Assembly (NCBI GenBank): GCA_964449775.1
Contig: CAYVBQ010000001.1
Coordinates: 124,001-188,000, forward strand
Length of the DNA stretch: 64,000 nucleotides
Direction of reading: 5' to 3'
Source: Fen-1258 sp964449775
Lineage (GTDB): Bacteria > Bacteroidota > Ignavibacteria > Ignavibacteriales > Melioribacteraceae
A model generated the notes under the pieces. It saw nothing but the letters and a program-made list of their open reading frames with translations. It was not told the origin of the DNA and did no database searches. The position numbers and the translations under genes were made by a program. Shown piece after piece: positions 18,497 through 27,718 of this stretch. How positions within the stretch are numbered: position 1 is the first letter of the stretch; every line of letters starts with the position of its first letter.

Positions 18497-19152
18497 AAGC
18501 ATATTCACTTTTCAAAAAAGATTGGCAATCGGAATTGCGAACTCGATACGCAATTAACGCTCTTGCAATGTTCATTCTTGTTACAATCAGTGTTATCATG
18601 TTTTCTATTGGCAACGAAAAGATCACAGAATATTTGACCGGTGGATTATTATGGGTTGTGATTTTCTTTTCTGCTATGTCCGGGCTCTCCAGAGCGTTTG
18701 TATCTGAAGAAGAAAGAGGGACTACAATGACGCTTCATTTGATGGCTTCTCCTTCAACAATATTTTCCGGGAAACTAATATTTAATCTTCTGTTAGTCTT
18801 TTTGATGAATTTTGTTATAACATTTCTTTTCTCTATACTTTTTTCTTCCTTTATCATAAAAAATATCGCTCTTTTTGCAATTGCTTTTCTATTTGGAAAT
18901 ATTGGTATTGCAATCTCATCAACAATAATTGCAGCAATAATTTCAAAGGCAAGTTCAAAAGGAACGCTATACCCGGTTCTTTCCTTTCCAATTCTTTTGC
19001 CACTCATTCTGACTCTTTTAGAGATCACAAAGTTTTCTATGGATGGAAATTCAATCAGCGGATCTATGGTGGAGATATTTGTGCTCATCTGCTATGACGT
19101 AATAATGGGAACGGCTTCGTATCTTTTGTTTGATTTTATCTGGAAAGAATAA
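18493..19152 (+). CDS. ccmB: CcmB-like ABC transporter membrane subunit
   Basis: This 219-residue integral membrane protein has six predicted membrane segments. The N-terminal FKKDWQSELRTRY, then GLSRAFVSEEERGTTMTLHLMASP, is the CcmB signature loop. It partners with the ATPase encoded just upstream. A role in cytochrome c maturation is inferred from the family. It ends a five-gene run of tightly packed genes from bamD onward; the 257 bases after it (19153-19409) hold no gene or clear signal that I can see. Confidence 0.8.
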   Translation: MKAYSLFKKDWQSELRTRYAINALAMFILVTISVIMFSIGNEKITEYLTGGLLWVVIFFSAMSGLSRAFVSEEERGTTMTLHLMASPSTIFSGKLIFNLLLVFLMNFVITFLFSILFSSFIIKNIALFAIAFLFGNIGIAISSTIIAAIISKASSKGTLYPVLSFPILLPLILTLLEITKFSMDGNSISGSMVEIFVLICYDVIMGTASYLLFDFIWKE

Positions 19153-19409
19153 CTCGTTTTTAGAAATTTTCAACTATTTGTCTTAGCATTTTTCATATCG
19201 GTGAATAACCTCTTAGTATTTCCTTTATTGCAATAAATGTGGAAATTACGTAGCAATCAGGCCGGGTGATAGTTTAGTTAGTTTATTTGTATCCTATTAT
19301 GTAAATTTGCCATTGAGAGCTAGTTTCAATAAAAAAACTTAATTAAATAGTGCTAAAGTCACTGCACATCAAGTTGATTCTTAATTAGTAAGAAATTGTA
19401 AGGTTTTTA

Positions 19410-20195
19410 GTGATATACTGGGATGTGAGCCCTGACATTTTTTCGATTGGTTCTATTACCATTAGATGGTATGGTTTGTTTTTTGCCATGTCGTTTTTGG
19501 TCGGCTATCAAATTATGCTCGTGATTTTCAATAAGGAGAATAGAAGCGAGCAAGATCTAAATGATCTAGTTTGGGTTATGATTCTTGGAACGGTTTTGGG
19601 CGCCCGTCTTGGACATTGTCTTTTTTACAATCCTTCATATTACTTAAGCCACCCGGTGGAAATCCTACAAATTTGGAAAGGTGGACTATCCAGTCATGGT
19701 GCTGCGATTGGAATTATGATTGCTCTCTACTTTTACGTCCGAACAAGAAAAGATATAACTTATCTACAGATTTCTGATCGTGTCGTTATAACAATAGCCC
19801 TTGCTGGATTTTTCATTCGGATGGGAAATTTGTTCAACTCGGAAATCATTGGAAAGCCCACAAATGCAACGTGGGGATTTGTTTTTACAAGTGTAGACTT
19901 AATACCCCGGCATCCGGCTCAACTCTATGAAGCATTAGCATATCTCTTGATATTTATCTTTCTATTAACCTTTTTTTTCAAAACAAATGGAAAATTCAAA
20001 CAAGGTTTAATATTTGGTTTCTTTCTTGTTATGGTTTTTTCATTTCGATTCCTTGTAGAATTTTATAAGGAGGATCAATCGCCGTTTGAAGCCGGAATGT
20101 TTTTGAATATGGGACAAATCTTAAGCATTCCACTTATTCTTTTAGGAATATATCTTTTTTTCCGCAAAGATAACAAAGTGCTAAAAATTTATTAA
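19410..20195 (+). CDS. lgt: Prolipoprotein diacylglyceryl transferase
   Basis: This inner-membrane enzyme transfers a diacylglyceryl group from phosphatidylglycerol to the Cys of prolipoproteins, the first step of lipoprotein maturation. It has 261 residues, seven hydrophobic segments, the conserved WGGLSSHGAAIG-like block (here KGGLSSHGAAIG), the signature GNLFNSEIIGKP and the RHPAQLYEA motif. The start is GTG. The next gene follows after 17 bases. Confidence 0.95.
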   Translation: MIYWDVSPDIFSIGSITIRWYGLFFAMSFLVGYQIMLVIFNKENRSEQDLNDLVWVMILGTVLGARLGHCLFYNPSYYLSHPVEILQIWKGGLSSHGAAIGIMIALYFYVRTRKDITYLQISDRVVITIALAGFFIRMGNLFNSEIIGKPTNATWGFVFTSVDLIPRHPAQLYEALAYLLIFIFLLTFFFKTNGKFKQGLIFGFFLVMVFSFRFLVEFYKEDQSPFEAGMFLNMGQILSIPLILLGIYLFFRKDNKVLKIY

Positions 20196-20212
20196 CCCTT
20201 TGAAAGACTATA

Positions 20213-21379
20213 ATGATTAATAAACTCTATTTATGCAGAGTTCTTCTTTTAATAGTTCTATTTATAAGTCTTACCTCTGGTATAATCTTAAAAACCTCTG
20301 CTCAAAAGCAAAATTATAATCAATCAAACGATACACTCAGATTTACCGGTGAAACTCATTTACGCAACATTCGTCAATTAACATTCGGCGGCAATAACGC
20401 CGAGGCATATTGGAGTTTTGATGATAAACAGCTAATATTTCAAAGTGATTGGAAAGAAATAAATTCACAGCCATGTGACCAGATTTTTAAGATGAATGCA
20501 GATGGTTCTACTCTTGAAAACGGAAAGCATTATCTGCTTCTTTCCACCGGAAAAGGTAGAACAACTTGCAGCTATTTCTTGAAAGATGGTAAAGTGATAT
20601 TTTCTTCAACACACGCGGCAGATGCAAAATGTCCGGAGTCCGAAATGTTTGCTTCCGGCAGATATGTCTGGCCTCTTTACAAAAGTTATGAAATTTACAT
20701 AGCCAACAAAGATGGTTCTGATACAAAAGTATTGATTGGCGGCGAAGGTTACGATGCAGAAGCAACAGTTTCTCCCGATGGCAAATACATTGTTTTCGCA
20801 TCCACACGATCCGGCGATTTGGAACTGTGGCGTTATGAAATTAAAACGAAAAAGTTTTTGCAGTTGACAAATACTCTTGGTTATGATGGGGGCGCTTTTT
20901 TCTCCCGCGATTCGAAACATATAGTCTGGCGCGCAAGCAGACCACAGGGTAAAGAAGCCGAAAGCTATAAGAAACTTCTTTCAGATGGATACGTGGAACC
21001 GAAAGAACTAAATATTTTTATGGCAGATATTGATGGGAAAAATGCAAAGCAAGTAACAAAATTACCAGGGGCGAACTGGGCGCCGTTTTTTCATCCTGAC
21101 GGAAAGAAAATATTGTTCTGTTCAAATCATCATTCAATTGACAAAGGCGGAAGAATTTTTAGTGTGTTTATGATAAACACAGACGGAACCGGATTGGAAA
21201 AAATTATTAACTCCGATACGTTTGATGCATTCCCAATGTTTTCTTTTGATGGTAAAAAAATAGCGTTTTGCTCCAACAGACAATCTGATAGACAGCCAAC
21301 ACACGATACAAATGTGTTTGTTGCCGATTGGATTGAAAAACCGGAAAAAGTTGATCTGAATTTTAAATCACCAAAATAA
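20213..21379 (+). CDS. Exported TolB-like beta-propeller protein
   Basis: This 388-residue protein has a signal peptide (ending KTSAQ) and PD40/WD40-like TolB repeats: SPDGKYIVFASTRSGDLELW, FHPDGKKILFCSNHH and FSFDGKKIAFCSNRQSD. Such propellers bind partner proteins or glycans in the periplasm. It is not likely the Tol-Pal TolB itself, since the N-terminal TolB domain is missing and no tol genes are nearby. It may be cotranscribed with lgt. Confidence 0.82.
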   Translation: MINKLYLCRVLLLIVLFISLTSGIILKTSAQKQNYNQSNDTLRFTGETHLRNIRQLTFGGNNAEAYWSFDDKQLIFQSDWKEINSQPCDQIFKMNADGSTLENGKHYLLLSTGKGRTTCSYFLKDGKVIFSSTHAADAKCPESEMFASGRYVWPLYKSYEIYIANKDGSDTKVLIGGEGYDAEATVSPDGKYIVFASTRSGDLELWRYEIKTKKFLQLTNTLGYDGGAFFSRDSKHIVWRASRPQGKEAESYKKLLSDGYVEPKELNIFMADIDGKNAKQVTKLPGANWAPFFHPDGKKILFCSNHHSIDKGGRIFSVFMINTDGTGLEKIINSDTFDAFPMFSFDGKKIAFCSNRQSDRQPTHDTNVFVADWIEKPEKVDLNFKSPK

Positions 21380-21383
21380 CATT

Positions 21384-21479
21384 GTCATTCTGAATCCGAC
21401 ATTTGTCGGATGAAGAATCTCCAAACTTTTTGTTGTGAGATCCTTCGTTGTTCAGTTGAACTGAACTCCTCAGGATGAC
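21384..21479. repeat. Palindromic repeat, GTCATTCTGA family
   Basis: It starts GTCATTCTGA and ends TCAGGATGAC, with inner GAAGAATCTCC and GAGATCCTTC arms. A related palindrome is embedded in the 148-base repeats at 34655 and 35228. Non-coding. Confidence 0.7.
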
Positions 21480-21491
21480 CGGAAAACGGTC

Positions 21492-21917
21492 ATGACTGAA
21501 AAAGAATTTTCACAAAACTGGATTGATAAGATCAGAGGAGAGTTAAAAACTTTTCCAGATAATTTTATGGGATCCACAGACTATGAAATTATTTCATTAC
21601 CTGAAAAACTTTTATTTCTTCCACCACCGTTTTTTAACAATTATCAGATTACTGATGAAACCGGCGAAACATACATCTCAACCGATGATCATTTTAAAGC
21701 AAAGTATATTCTTTACGCCAACAGAACCAAACCGGCTCAATTGAAAATACCGCTCAGAGATTTACACATTTACGAAACCGTGCGTGATTATGAAAAATAT
21801 CTCGATTCTTTTCTTAAAGAAATGGAAAAAGATTTCAAACAGACTTTTCCAAACTCGAAAGGATTCAAACGAATCTTAATTCAGGTATTCAATTCATTAA
21901 ACCTTACACGTCTATAA
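21492..21917 (+). CDS. Conserved-looking hypothetical protein
   Basis: I do not recognise this 141-residue protein. It is soluble, acidic to neutral, with no signal peptide or membrane segment. It has an LPEKLLFLPPPFFNNYQI stretch and a C-terminal helical DYEKYLDSFLKEMEKDF region. It ends one base before the RNA methyltransferase frame opens, so the two genes are almost certainly cotranscribed and perhaps linked to ribosome or tRNA function. Confidence 0.65.
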   Translation: MTEKEFSQNWIDKIRGELKTFPDNFMGSTDYEIISLPEKLLFLPPPFFNNYQITDETGETYISTDDHFKAKYILYANRTKPAQLKIPLRDLHIYETVRDYEKYLDSFLKEMEKDFKQTFPNSKGFKRILIQVFNSLNLTRL

Positions 21918-21918
21918 A

Positions 21919-23349
21919 TTGATCGAACTTAGCAGCAACATTAGTAATTATATTCGCACCAACTTTGGCGAAAACTATCTTAGTAATTACATGAATTACT
22001 TTGAGAGCGACTACAAACCATATCTTAGAATTTCCCCATTCACAAATAAAGAAAAACTAATTGAAAGCCTGAAGAAGTACGGTATCTCTCTGGAATCGGT
22101 TGCAAATCTTCCAAGTGCATATAGAATTACTTCCGGAAGTAATGTTGTTGGAAAGACACTCGATTTTATTCTTGGCAAGTATTACATACAAAGCTTATCG
22201 TCAATGATTCCGCCCTTAGTCTTAAATCCACAAGAAGGTGATGCGGTTTTAGATCTTTGTGCTGCACCCGGATCAAAAACAACCCAGCTTGCAGAACTAA
22301 TGAACAATAAGGGAACACTCGTTGCCAATGAAATATCTACTGAACGATTGAAGAGCCTGGTGTTCAATGTTGATAAGATGAGTTTGGTGAATGTTGGGAT
22401 ACTTCACGGGAAGGGTGAACTACTCAGCCGACAATTTGAAAACCGTTTCGATAAAATTTTAGTTGATGCACCGTGCAGTGCACTGGGGATAATTCAAAAG
22501 AAAGGTGAAGTTAGCAATTGGTGGGATGTTCGCAAAGCTGAAGCAATGTCAGATCAACAATTACGTTTGCTAATTTCCGCTGTAAAAATGTGTAAAGTTG
22601 GCGGTGAAATTGTTTACTCAACTTGTACACTTACACTTGAAGAAAATGAATTTGTTATTAACAAAGTATTAAAAAAATATCCGGTAGAGTTAGTTGAGAT
22701 TGAATTACCGGTTAAGAGCACACCGGGATTTTCAACTTATGGGGTGGAGAATTTGGGAGATGATCTAAAAAAATGCCGCCGGATTCTTCCCTGGGAAATA
22801 AACAGTGAAGGATTCTTTGTTGCGAAGTTGATCAAGACTGACCACACAGAACCAACGGAACGATCATCCCGACAAGAAAGAAAGTACGAGTTAATAAAAT
22901 CTTCCAGCGGTAAAATAAAAAATTATCTGGATGGGCTATCAAACTATTACGGAATTCGGAGAAGCGTTTTTGACTCTTATAAATTCCTGCTCAAGAATAA
23001 TGATATTCATTTTGTAGATGCAGATTGGCATAGTGAACATCTCGAATCATTCAACAGAATTGGAACGCGGCTTGGCACAATTGATAAACGCGGAATACTG
23101 CAGCTCAATCCGCTCGCTGCGCAAGTCTTTCCGGAAGAGATAACACAAAACATAGTTGAGATTGACAACATCACAGATCTTGATATTTATTTCAGCGGCG
23201 GAATTATAAGAAAACAATTTGAACTTGGCGGGCAGCGTGTAGTAAAATATGGAGATTACATTCTTGGCACTGCCGTAGCATCTAAAGAAGGATTGAAGAG
23301 TCAATTTCCGCGCGCATTTAGAACACAGGAAATAATTTTACCGCAATAA
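21919..23349 (+). CDS. RNA m5C methyltransferase, NOL1/NOP2/Sun family (RsmF-like)
   Basis: This enzyme methylates cytosine C5 in rRNA or tRNA using SAM. Motif I is DLCAAPGSKTTQ; motif IV is DAPCSALG with its catalytic Cys; motif VI is YSTCTLTLEENE with the second Cys. The 476-residue length and the C-terminal PUA-like extension resemble RsmF/YebU more than RsmB, which carries an N-terminal NusB domain not seen here. The start is TTG right after the previous stop. A diverged copy of its last codons lies at 24153-24202, beyond a toxin-antitoxin pair. Confidence 0.88.
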   Translation: MIELSSNISNYIRTNFGENYLSNYMNYFESDYKPYLRISPFTNKEKLIESLKKYGISLESVANLPSAYRITSGSNVVGKTLDFILGKYYIQSLSSMIPPLVLNPQEGDAVLDLCAAPGSKTTQLAELMNNKGTLVANEISTERLKSLVFNVDKMSLVNVGILHGKGELLSRQFENRFDKILVDAPCSALGIIQKKGEVSNWWDVRKAEAMSDQQLRLLISAVKMCKVGGEIVYSTCTLTLEENEFVINKVLKKYPVELVEIELPVKSTPGFSTYGVENLGDDLKKCRRILPWEINSEGFFVAKLIKTDHTEPTERSSRQERKYELIKSSSGKIKNYLDGLSNYYGIRRSVFDSYKFLLKNNDIHFVDADWHSEHLESFNRIGTRLGTIDKRGILQLNPLAAQVFPEEITQNIVEIDNITDLDIYFSGGIIRKQFELGGQRVVKYGDYILGTAVASKEGLKSQFPRAFRTQEIILPQ

Positions 23350-23353
23350 ATGA

Positions 23354-23484
23354 GTCTACTATAAAAAGGTTATTTCTGTCATTGCGAGGAGCGAAGCGAC
23401 GAAGCAATCTATTGTTTTTGAACTAAATTCAGAAGATTGCTTCGCTCCGCTCGCAATGACATATGCTAAAAATACCTTTTTAGA
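23354..23484. repeat. Large palindromic repeat (GTCATTGCGA core)
   Basis: Core 23378-23460 begins GTCATTGCGAGGAG and ends CTCGCAATGAC, with AAGCAATCT and AGATTGCTT inside. The flanks continue the palindrome (AAAAAGGTTATTT and AAATACCTTTTT). It sits between the methyltransferase stop and the convergent toxin gene and may terminate both. Confidence 0.72.
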
Positions 23485-23522
23485 GTGAGCTCATAAATAA
23501 AAGATTAAGATTTTAATTACAG

Positions 23523-23861
23523 TTATAATTTAGTTAGAACCATCAAACCGATTTCTTCATTTAGAAAAAATTTCTCAATCTCTTTATTATGCCGAACGAT
23601 TAATTCGGCAGTGTCTTTGTTTGAAAGATTTCCCGTTTTGAGTCTAATTATTTTGGGTGGGAATCCGTATTTAGCACATAGATCATCAAAATCTATATCG
23701 TGAGTTAGTATTACATAATCATTTTGTTGAGCATAGTTCCAGATTTCATAGTCAGTGGAATTTTTTAACCCAATACTGTTAACATGAATGCATTCATAGG
23801 ATAAGTTTTCTAGGACTTTTGCAACCCTAAAAGAAATATTTTGATCGAGTAAATATTTCAC
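23523..23861 (-). CDS. DUF5615 PIN-like toxin
   Basis: This 112-residue protein has the N-terminal LLDQNISFRVAKVL motif and VILTHDIDFDDL, the two acidic segments of the DUF5615 PIN-like family, which are predicted RNases of type II toxin-antitoxin modules (VapC45-like). The upstream antitoxin gene overlaps by 4 bases. The pair runs against the resident methyltransferase gene and is followed at its far side by a stray copy of that gene's end. Toxic activity is inferred from family membership. Confidence 0.85.
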   Translation of the reverse strand: MKYLLDQNISFRVAKVLENLSYECIHVNSIGLKNSTDYEIWNYAQQNDYVILTHDIDFDDLCAKYGFPPKIIRLKTGNLSNKDTAELIVRHNKEIEKFFLNEEIGLMVLTKL

Positions 23862-24094
23862 ACCGCAACAAAAGTAACTGATTTTTCTTTATCAGCTGCA
23901 AATGCTAAACAAGCAAGAATATCTGTCTCGGTAAGTTCCGGGTAGTCTGATAATATTTCTTGATGCGTCATTCCGGAAGCAAGCCAACTCAACACATCGT
24001 AAACAGTAATTCTCATTCCACGAATGCAGGGTTTACCACTTCTTTTTCCGGGTTCAATGGTAATTATCCCATCATATATTTTTGAAAAGTTCAT
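23858..24094 (-). CDS. DUF433 antitoxin
   Basis: This 78-residue DUF433 protein contains IEPGKRSGKPCIRGMRITVYDVLSWLASG and then a helix-turn-helix-like SDYPELTETDILACLAFA. DUF433 members are the antitoxins and autorepressors paired with DUF5615 toxins. It is first in the two-gene operon, as usual for such modules, with translational coupling to the toxin. Confidence 0.88.
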   Translation of the reverse strand: MNFSKIYDGIITIEPGKRSGKPCIRGMRITVYDVLSWLASGMTHQEILSDYPELTETDILACLAFAADKEKSVTFVAV

Positions 24095-24152
24095 TTGCCC
24101 TCTCTTTTTTCTGTATTAAGATATACTATTGTAAAAGAAGTATCAATATGAG

Positions 24153-24202
24153 TTGAATAGAAAGCCAATTCCCCGGGCATTTAGAACAAAAGAAATTCTC
24201 GC
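24153..24202 (+). pseudogene. Displaced 3' end of the RNA methyltransferase gene
   Basis: In one frame this reads PIPRAFRTKEIL, aligning with QFPRAFRTQEIIL at the very end of the methyltransferase (23299-23343). At DNA level GGGCATTTAGAACA is shared with GCGCATTTAGAACA. The frame then runs on without the original stop. It lies just beyond the DUF433 promoter region and marks the far edge of the toxin-antitoxin cassette. Confidence 0.72.
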
Positions 24203-24238
24203 CCATGAAATTTCTGATCCACTCGTTAATTGTGAATA

Positions 24239-25084
24239 TCAAAACGGGTGCTCAAACGAAAGATAGAAAATCATTCCAACCCGGGTTCCGGCTTGCCGGG
24301 ATGAAAAGCTAAATGGAAATCCAAGTCCTGGTACAATTTGCAGTTCGCCAATATCAATTGCACAGCGAACACCCGGGCTGAAAATCTTTTCCGTAAAGTT
24401 GTTCACGTTGCCGAACTCGTCAATATTGCTTGCAATGTTCATCAGATACTCGAGCATAACGTTGAATTTTTTTCCTGCAAGCCAAATAATACTTCCGCCG
24501 AAATTGTACCATGTTAATTTATGTTTATCCGCTTGTGGCGAATAGATGTCCCGACCAGTATTGATTGTTCTTGGCGCTTGTGCAGCTGGTAAAAATGTAA
24601 AACCTATATTGAAGTGAACAGCAAAAAAATCGGAGAGACGTTTGCTTGCAGGAAGGTTAACTTGCACGCCTGTTGTACCGAGTCCTAAGTTTTTATTTAC
24701 ATTTCCCGTTGGCAGAATGATAGAAATGCGCGGCGCAACCGCTGCCCAATCGTTACTTGTAAAAAGTTGATGGCGGTAGTTAATCATCATGTCTCCAACA
24801 CCATTCACACTATTTGAATTGAGAAAGGCATAGGGAACTGTGAAGCTGAGTTGATTCCGTTGTCCTCCAATGGGCCATTCCTGCGTGAAGGCGTAAGAAA
24901 CATCGTGCTGTGGATCCTGAAAGTAGACAGCATTCGAAATATGTTGAATGACACGCTCTTCCTGGTTGTATGCTTCTTCGATCAAAAAAGAATTATCTTC
25001 GATTGCTTTTGAAAATTTCTGCTGCGCAAGCAATGGGAGCGAAGAAAGAAGAAAAATTGCGACAACTGTGTTTCGAAATATCAT
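24239..25084 (-). CDS. Outer-membrane beta-barrel protein linked to a TonB receptor
   Basis: This 281-residue protein has a signal peptide (ending SLPLLAQ) and an amphipathic strand pattern with the terminal aromatic strand IFYLSFEHPF. Segments such as YAFTQEWPIGGQRNQLSFTVPY and VNLPASKRLSDFFAVHFNIGFTF are usual in outer-membrane channels of the phenol-MetA/transporter superfamily. It follows a TonB-dependent receptor on the same strand, 109 bases apart, so the pair may take up the same metal complex or organic ligand. Substrate unknown. Confidence 0.68.
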   Translation of the reverse strand: MIFRNTVVAIFLLSSLPLLAQQKFSKAIEDNSFLIEEAYNQEERVIQHISNAVYFQDPQHDVSYAFTQEWPIGGQRNQLSFTVPYAFLNSNSVNGVGDMMINYRHQLFTSNDWAAVAPRISIILPTGNVNKNLGLGTTGVQVNLPASKRLSDFFAVHFNIGFTFLPAAQAPRTINTGRDIYSPQADKHKLTWYNFGGSIIWLAGKKFNVMLEYLMNIASNIDEFGNVNNFTEKIFSPGVRCAIDIGELQIVPGLGFPFSFSSRQAGTRVGMIFYLSFEHPF

Positions 25085-25193
25085 AATAAATTCCCTTAAT
25101 TAATGAGAAAAATGAAAACGTCGCGCTAAGTCTTGACATTTTTTTAAACCGAAGCGTTACTAATATTTCAAATTATATTTTTGCGCGAGAGAT

Positions 25194-27428
25194 TTAGAAT
25201 TTGAAATCAATCCCTGCCGTGATTATGCGCGGCACTCCAGCCCGGATACCTGTGGGCCTGCGGGTTACAATGTAACGCTCGTCCAACAAATTCTTTACAG
25301 AGAGAGAAATTGATGTATTGAGCGACGAAATAAAATAACTTGTCGAAAGATCGAGAACAAGATAAGCCGGTATCTCGCCTGTCAACCCATCGGCTGAAGG
25401 CGTTGCAGTGTTAAACTCATCAGTATATTGTTTATCAACATACAACGCCGATAATTGTGCACTCAAACCGAACGGCGTTACTACGCTTAAGGTGTTGGAA
25501 AGTGTAAACTTGGGCGCATAGGGAAGTGAATTGCCGCTAATATTGATTGTAGTACTTCCTTCAGTGATAAACCGATTTGCATTATACGTTGCCTTGACGT
25601 AGGTCGCGTTTGTGGTAAGACTAAAAGAATACAGCGATTCAAACAGTCTGCCTGCGTCAATAGTAACACCCGCCTCTATGCCAATATGCTTGCTGCGTCC
25701 GCCGTTAATTAGACCGGTTCCTGCGCTGCCCGAAGATTGAGAAACAGGGATAATTTGATTAGAGAAATCAAGCAAGAACCCGGTTACTTCAAACGAAAGT
25801 CCGTTGATTGCAGTGTATCGCGCGCCGACTTCGTAATTCCAACTCAACTCGGCATCGAGTTGAAGCGCTACGCCGTCGCTTGTGATGGCATCCTTAACGC
25901 GCGGCGGCGCAAACCCGCGATGAACTCCGGCAAAGACCGAACTCCCTTCGGCAAGCTGATAATTTATACCTAAACCCGGAATGAATTCTGTGATTGTGTT
26001 TTCTGCAATAACACTTGTGTCGCGCACCGCTGTAGCATTGTTTATTTTGAACTGTCCCCTTATAATATTTCGTTCGTAGGAAAACGATTCAAAGCGTAAG
26101 CCCGGACTGATAATAAATTTGTCTGTTACAAATAACCGGTTTTGAACAAACGCGCTCCTTGCGTATCCGGTTCTGATCTCATCGTCACGAAGATTGCCGG
26201 AACTTGAGTTAAACTTTGTACCGATGACATATTGTTCGAACGCCCGCTCATAGAGAAAGCGAACTCCCAAATCAAGTTCGTTCTTATACTCTCCAAGCTT
26301 GTATGTAGTTGTCAATCGCGGCTCGATGCCAGCAACTTCAAACTGACGATTTCGATTACCGGTGCTGTTTCTCATATAGATCGCTCCGCCAGGAACACCC
26401 GGGTCTCCGAAGACTACGCCTGTTTTGTTGGAAACGCTGCTTGTGCGTCCAAAATCCTGACGGCGCCAGTTGCGCGAAGTAGTGTACCCAAATACTGTTG
26501 TTCGGAGAAAGGTAGTCGGAGTGATGAAAAGATCGTGCGTTGCACTGGCTGAATACCGGCGCACAATGAGTTGATCATCGGGAGCGATACGTGTGTAATA
26601 TTCGCCCCGCTCGTACATTGTCTGTGTAAGTCCAACGTATGTAGAGTTCGAGATTTCATCATACACTCCAACCTTAAACCCTATAATTGATTTTGAACCG
26701 AGTGCTAGTTTGAATTTTGCGGAAAGATCGTTGATGCGGTACGTAGCGGTGCCAACATTATCCGCCTGCCGCCGCAGATAATTAATCTGTGCACCAATGT
26801 TGCCGAATGTTGTTCCGTATTTCGCAAGAGTAGTGAAGAATCCGTTATCACCACCGCGTAGCTTTATGCTGCCGGTCGGAACTGAAGGCGGATCGGCAGT
26901 AATGAAGTTAATGACGCCGCCAATGGTCTGAGGACCAAACAAAATAGAACCGCTCCCTTTGAGCACTTCCAGACCAGCCATCCGATCGATAGGTGGAGTG
27001 TAATACATTTCAGGCTCGCCGTACGGAGCTAAAGAAACTGGAACTCCGTCTTCAAGCATTAAAACTGTTCGGCTTCGATCCGGCTCCAAGCCGCGTACAC
27101 CAAGATTGAGCCGAAGACCGGCTCCCTCTTCGTCAACAGGATAGAGACCAGTGATTTGGCGGAACACTTCGTTACCGCTCAAAGCATCAATTTTTGCCAG
27201 CTCTTGCCTGCTTATAATTTTTGCTGAACCCGGAACCCTGTTCAATAATCCCGGTTTTCGACCGATGACTTCTATCTGAGGCATTTCATAAGTAGATATC
27301 AGCGTGTCTTGTTGGCTCAATTTATCAGCAGCAGTAACTAATGTGTTCGCTTGCTGAGCCGTCACAAGAGAAAGTCCTGCTAATATTAGAACGAATATTG
27401 CTCTTAGTGTGTGTAGTATGTATTCCAT
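25194..27428 (-). CDS. TonB-dependent receptor, FecA-like
   Basis: This 744-residue outer-membrane receptor performs energy-coupled uptake of a siderophore or metal chelate. A signal peptide is followed by the plug domain (KIISRQELAKIDALSGNEVF, then GLEVLKGSGSILFGPQTIGGVINFIT) and a 22-strand barrel ending in TAGIDFKF with C-terminal Phe. The phrase LMLEDGVPVSLAPYGEPEMYY in the plug matches FecA-type ferric-dicitrate receptors. Codon use is visibly more G+C-rich than the surrounding genes, which may indicate transfer. A palindrome that could bind a Fur-like repressor lies in its promoter (27447-27470). Confidence 0.87.
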   Translation of the reverse strand: MEYILHTLRAIFVLILAGLSLVTAQQANTLVTAADKLSQQDTLISTYEMPQIEVIGRKPGLLNRVPGSAKIISRQELAKIDALSGNEVFRQITGLYPVDEEGAGLRLNLGVRGLEPDRSRTVLMLEDGVPVSLAPYGEPEMYYTPPIDRMAGLEVLKGSGSILFGPQTIGGVINFITADPPSVPTGSIKLRGGDNGFFTTLAKYGTTFGNIGAQINYLRRQADNVGTATYRINDLSAKFKLALGSKSIIGFKVGVYDEISNSTYVGLTQTMYERGEYYTRIAPDDQLIVRRYSASATHDLFITPTTFLRTTVFGYTTSRNWRRQDFGRTSSVSNKTGVVFGDPGVPGGAIYMRNSTGNRNRQFEVAGIEPRLTTTYKLGEYKNELDLGVRFLYERAFEQYVIGTKFNSSSGNLRDDEIRTGYARSAFVQNRLFVTDKFIISPGLRFESFSYERNIIRGQFKINNATAVRDTSVIAENTITEFIPGLGINYQLAEGSSVFAGVHRGFAPPRVKDAITSDGVALQLDAELSWNYEVGARYTAINGLSFEVTGFLLDFSNQIIPVSQSSGSAGTGLINGGRSKHIGIEAGVTIDAGRLFESLYSFSLTTNATYVKATYNANRFITEGSTTINISGNSLPYAPKFTLSNTLSVVTPFGLSAQLSALYVDKQYTDEFNTATPSADGLTGEIPAYLVLDLSTSYFISSLNTSISLSVKNLLDERYIVTRRPTGIRAGVPRIITAGIDFKF

Positions 27429-27446
27429 TTGATACTCCAGAATTTA

Positions 27447-27470
27447 TAATAATTGATGCTGTAATTATTA
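27447..27470. promoter_or_regulatory. Inverted repeat in the TonB-receptor promoter (possible Fur-type site)
   Basis: Perfect 8-base arms TAATAATT and AATTATTA are spaced by 8 bases, about 20 bases upstream of the receptor start codon. The A/T-rich arms are compatible with a Fur-family box, but the fit to the Fur consensus is only partial. Confidence 0.4.
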
Positions 27471-27687
27471 AATCAGTGTCAAAAAAATTTGGCTAACTAC
27501 CGCATCAAAATGACTATTATAAAACTAACTTGGAGTGGAAAAGATATCAATCGCCAAAAGAAGTGATTTGTAAGAGGGCTATCCCTTTAAATGAGTATTC
27601 TAAATAAAGGAGTTATCAGATGATCAAAATATTATCATAATAGAAATTATATTGAAGAAGGAAGGAATCATCAGTAAGAATAAAATA

Positions 27688-27708
27688 AAAAACGGCTTAC
27701 GCCGTTTT
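27688..27708. terminator. Intrinsic terminator-like hairpin
   Basis: AAAACGGC and GCCGTTTTT form a short perfect stem with A-run before and T-run after, so it can work in either direction. It may end the glnA transcript coming from the right. The rest of 27471-27687 shows nothing clear. Confidence 0.55.
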
Positions 27709-27718
27709 TCATTAATAA

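Noticed and set aside
19153..19409. Riboswitch or small RNA before lgt
   Set aside because: No convincing conserved core, stable stem or terminator could be made out.
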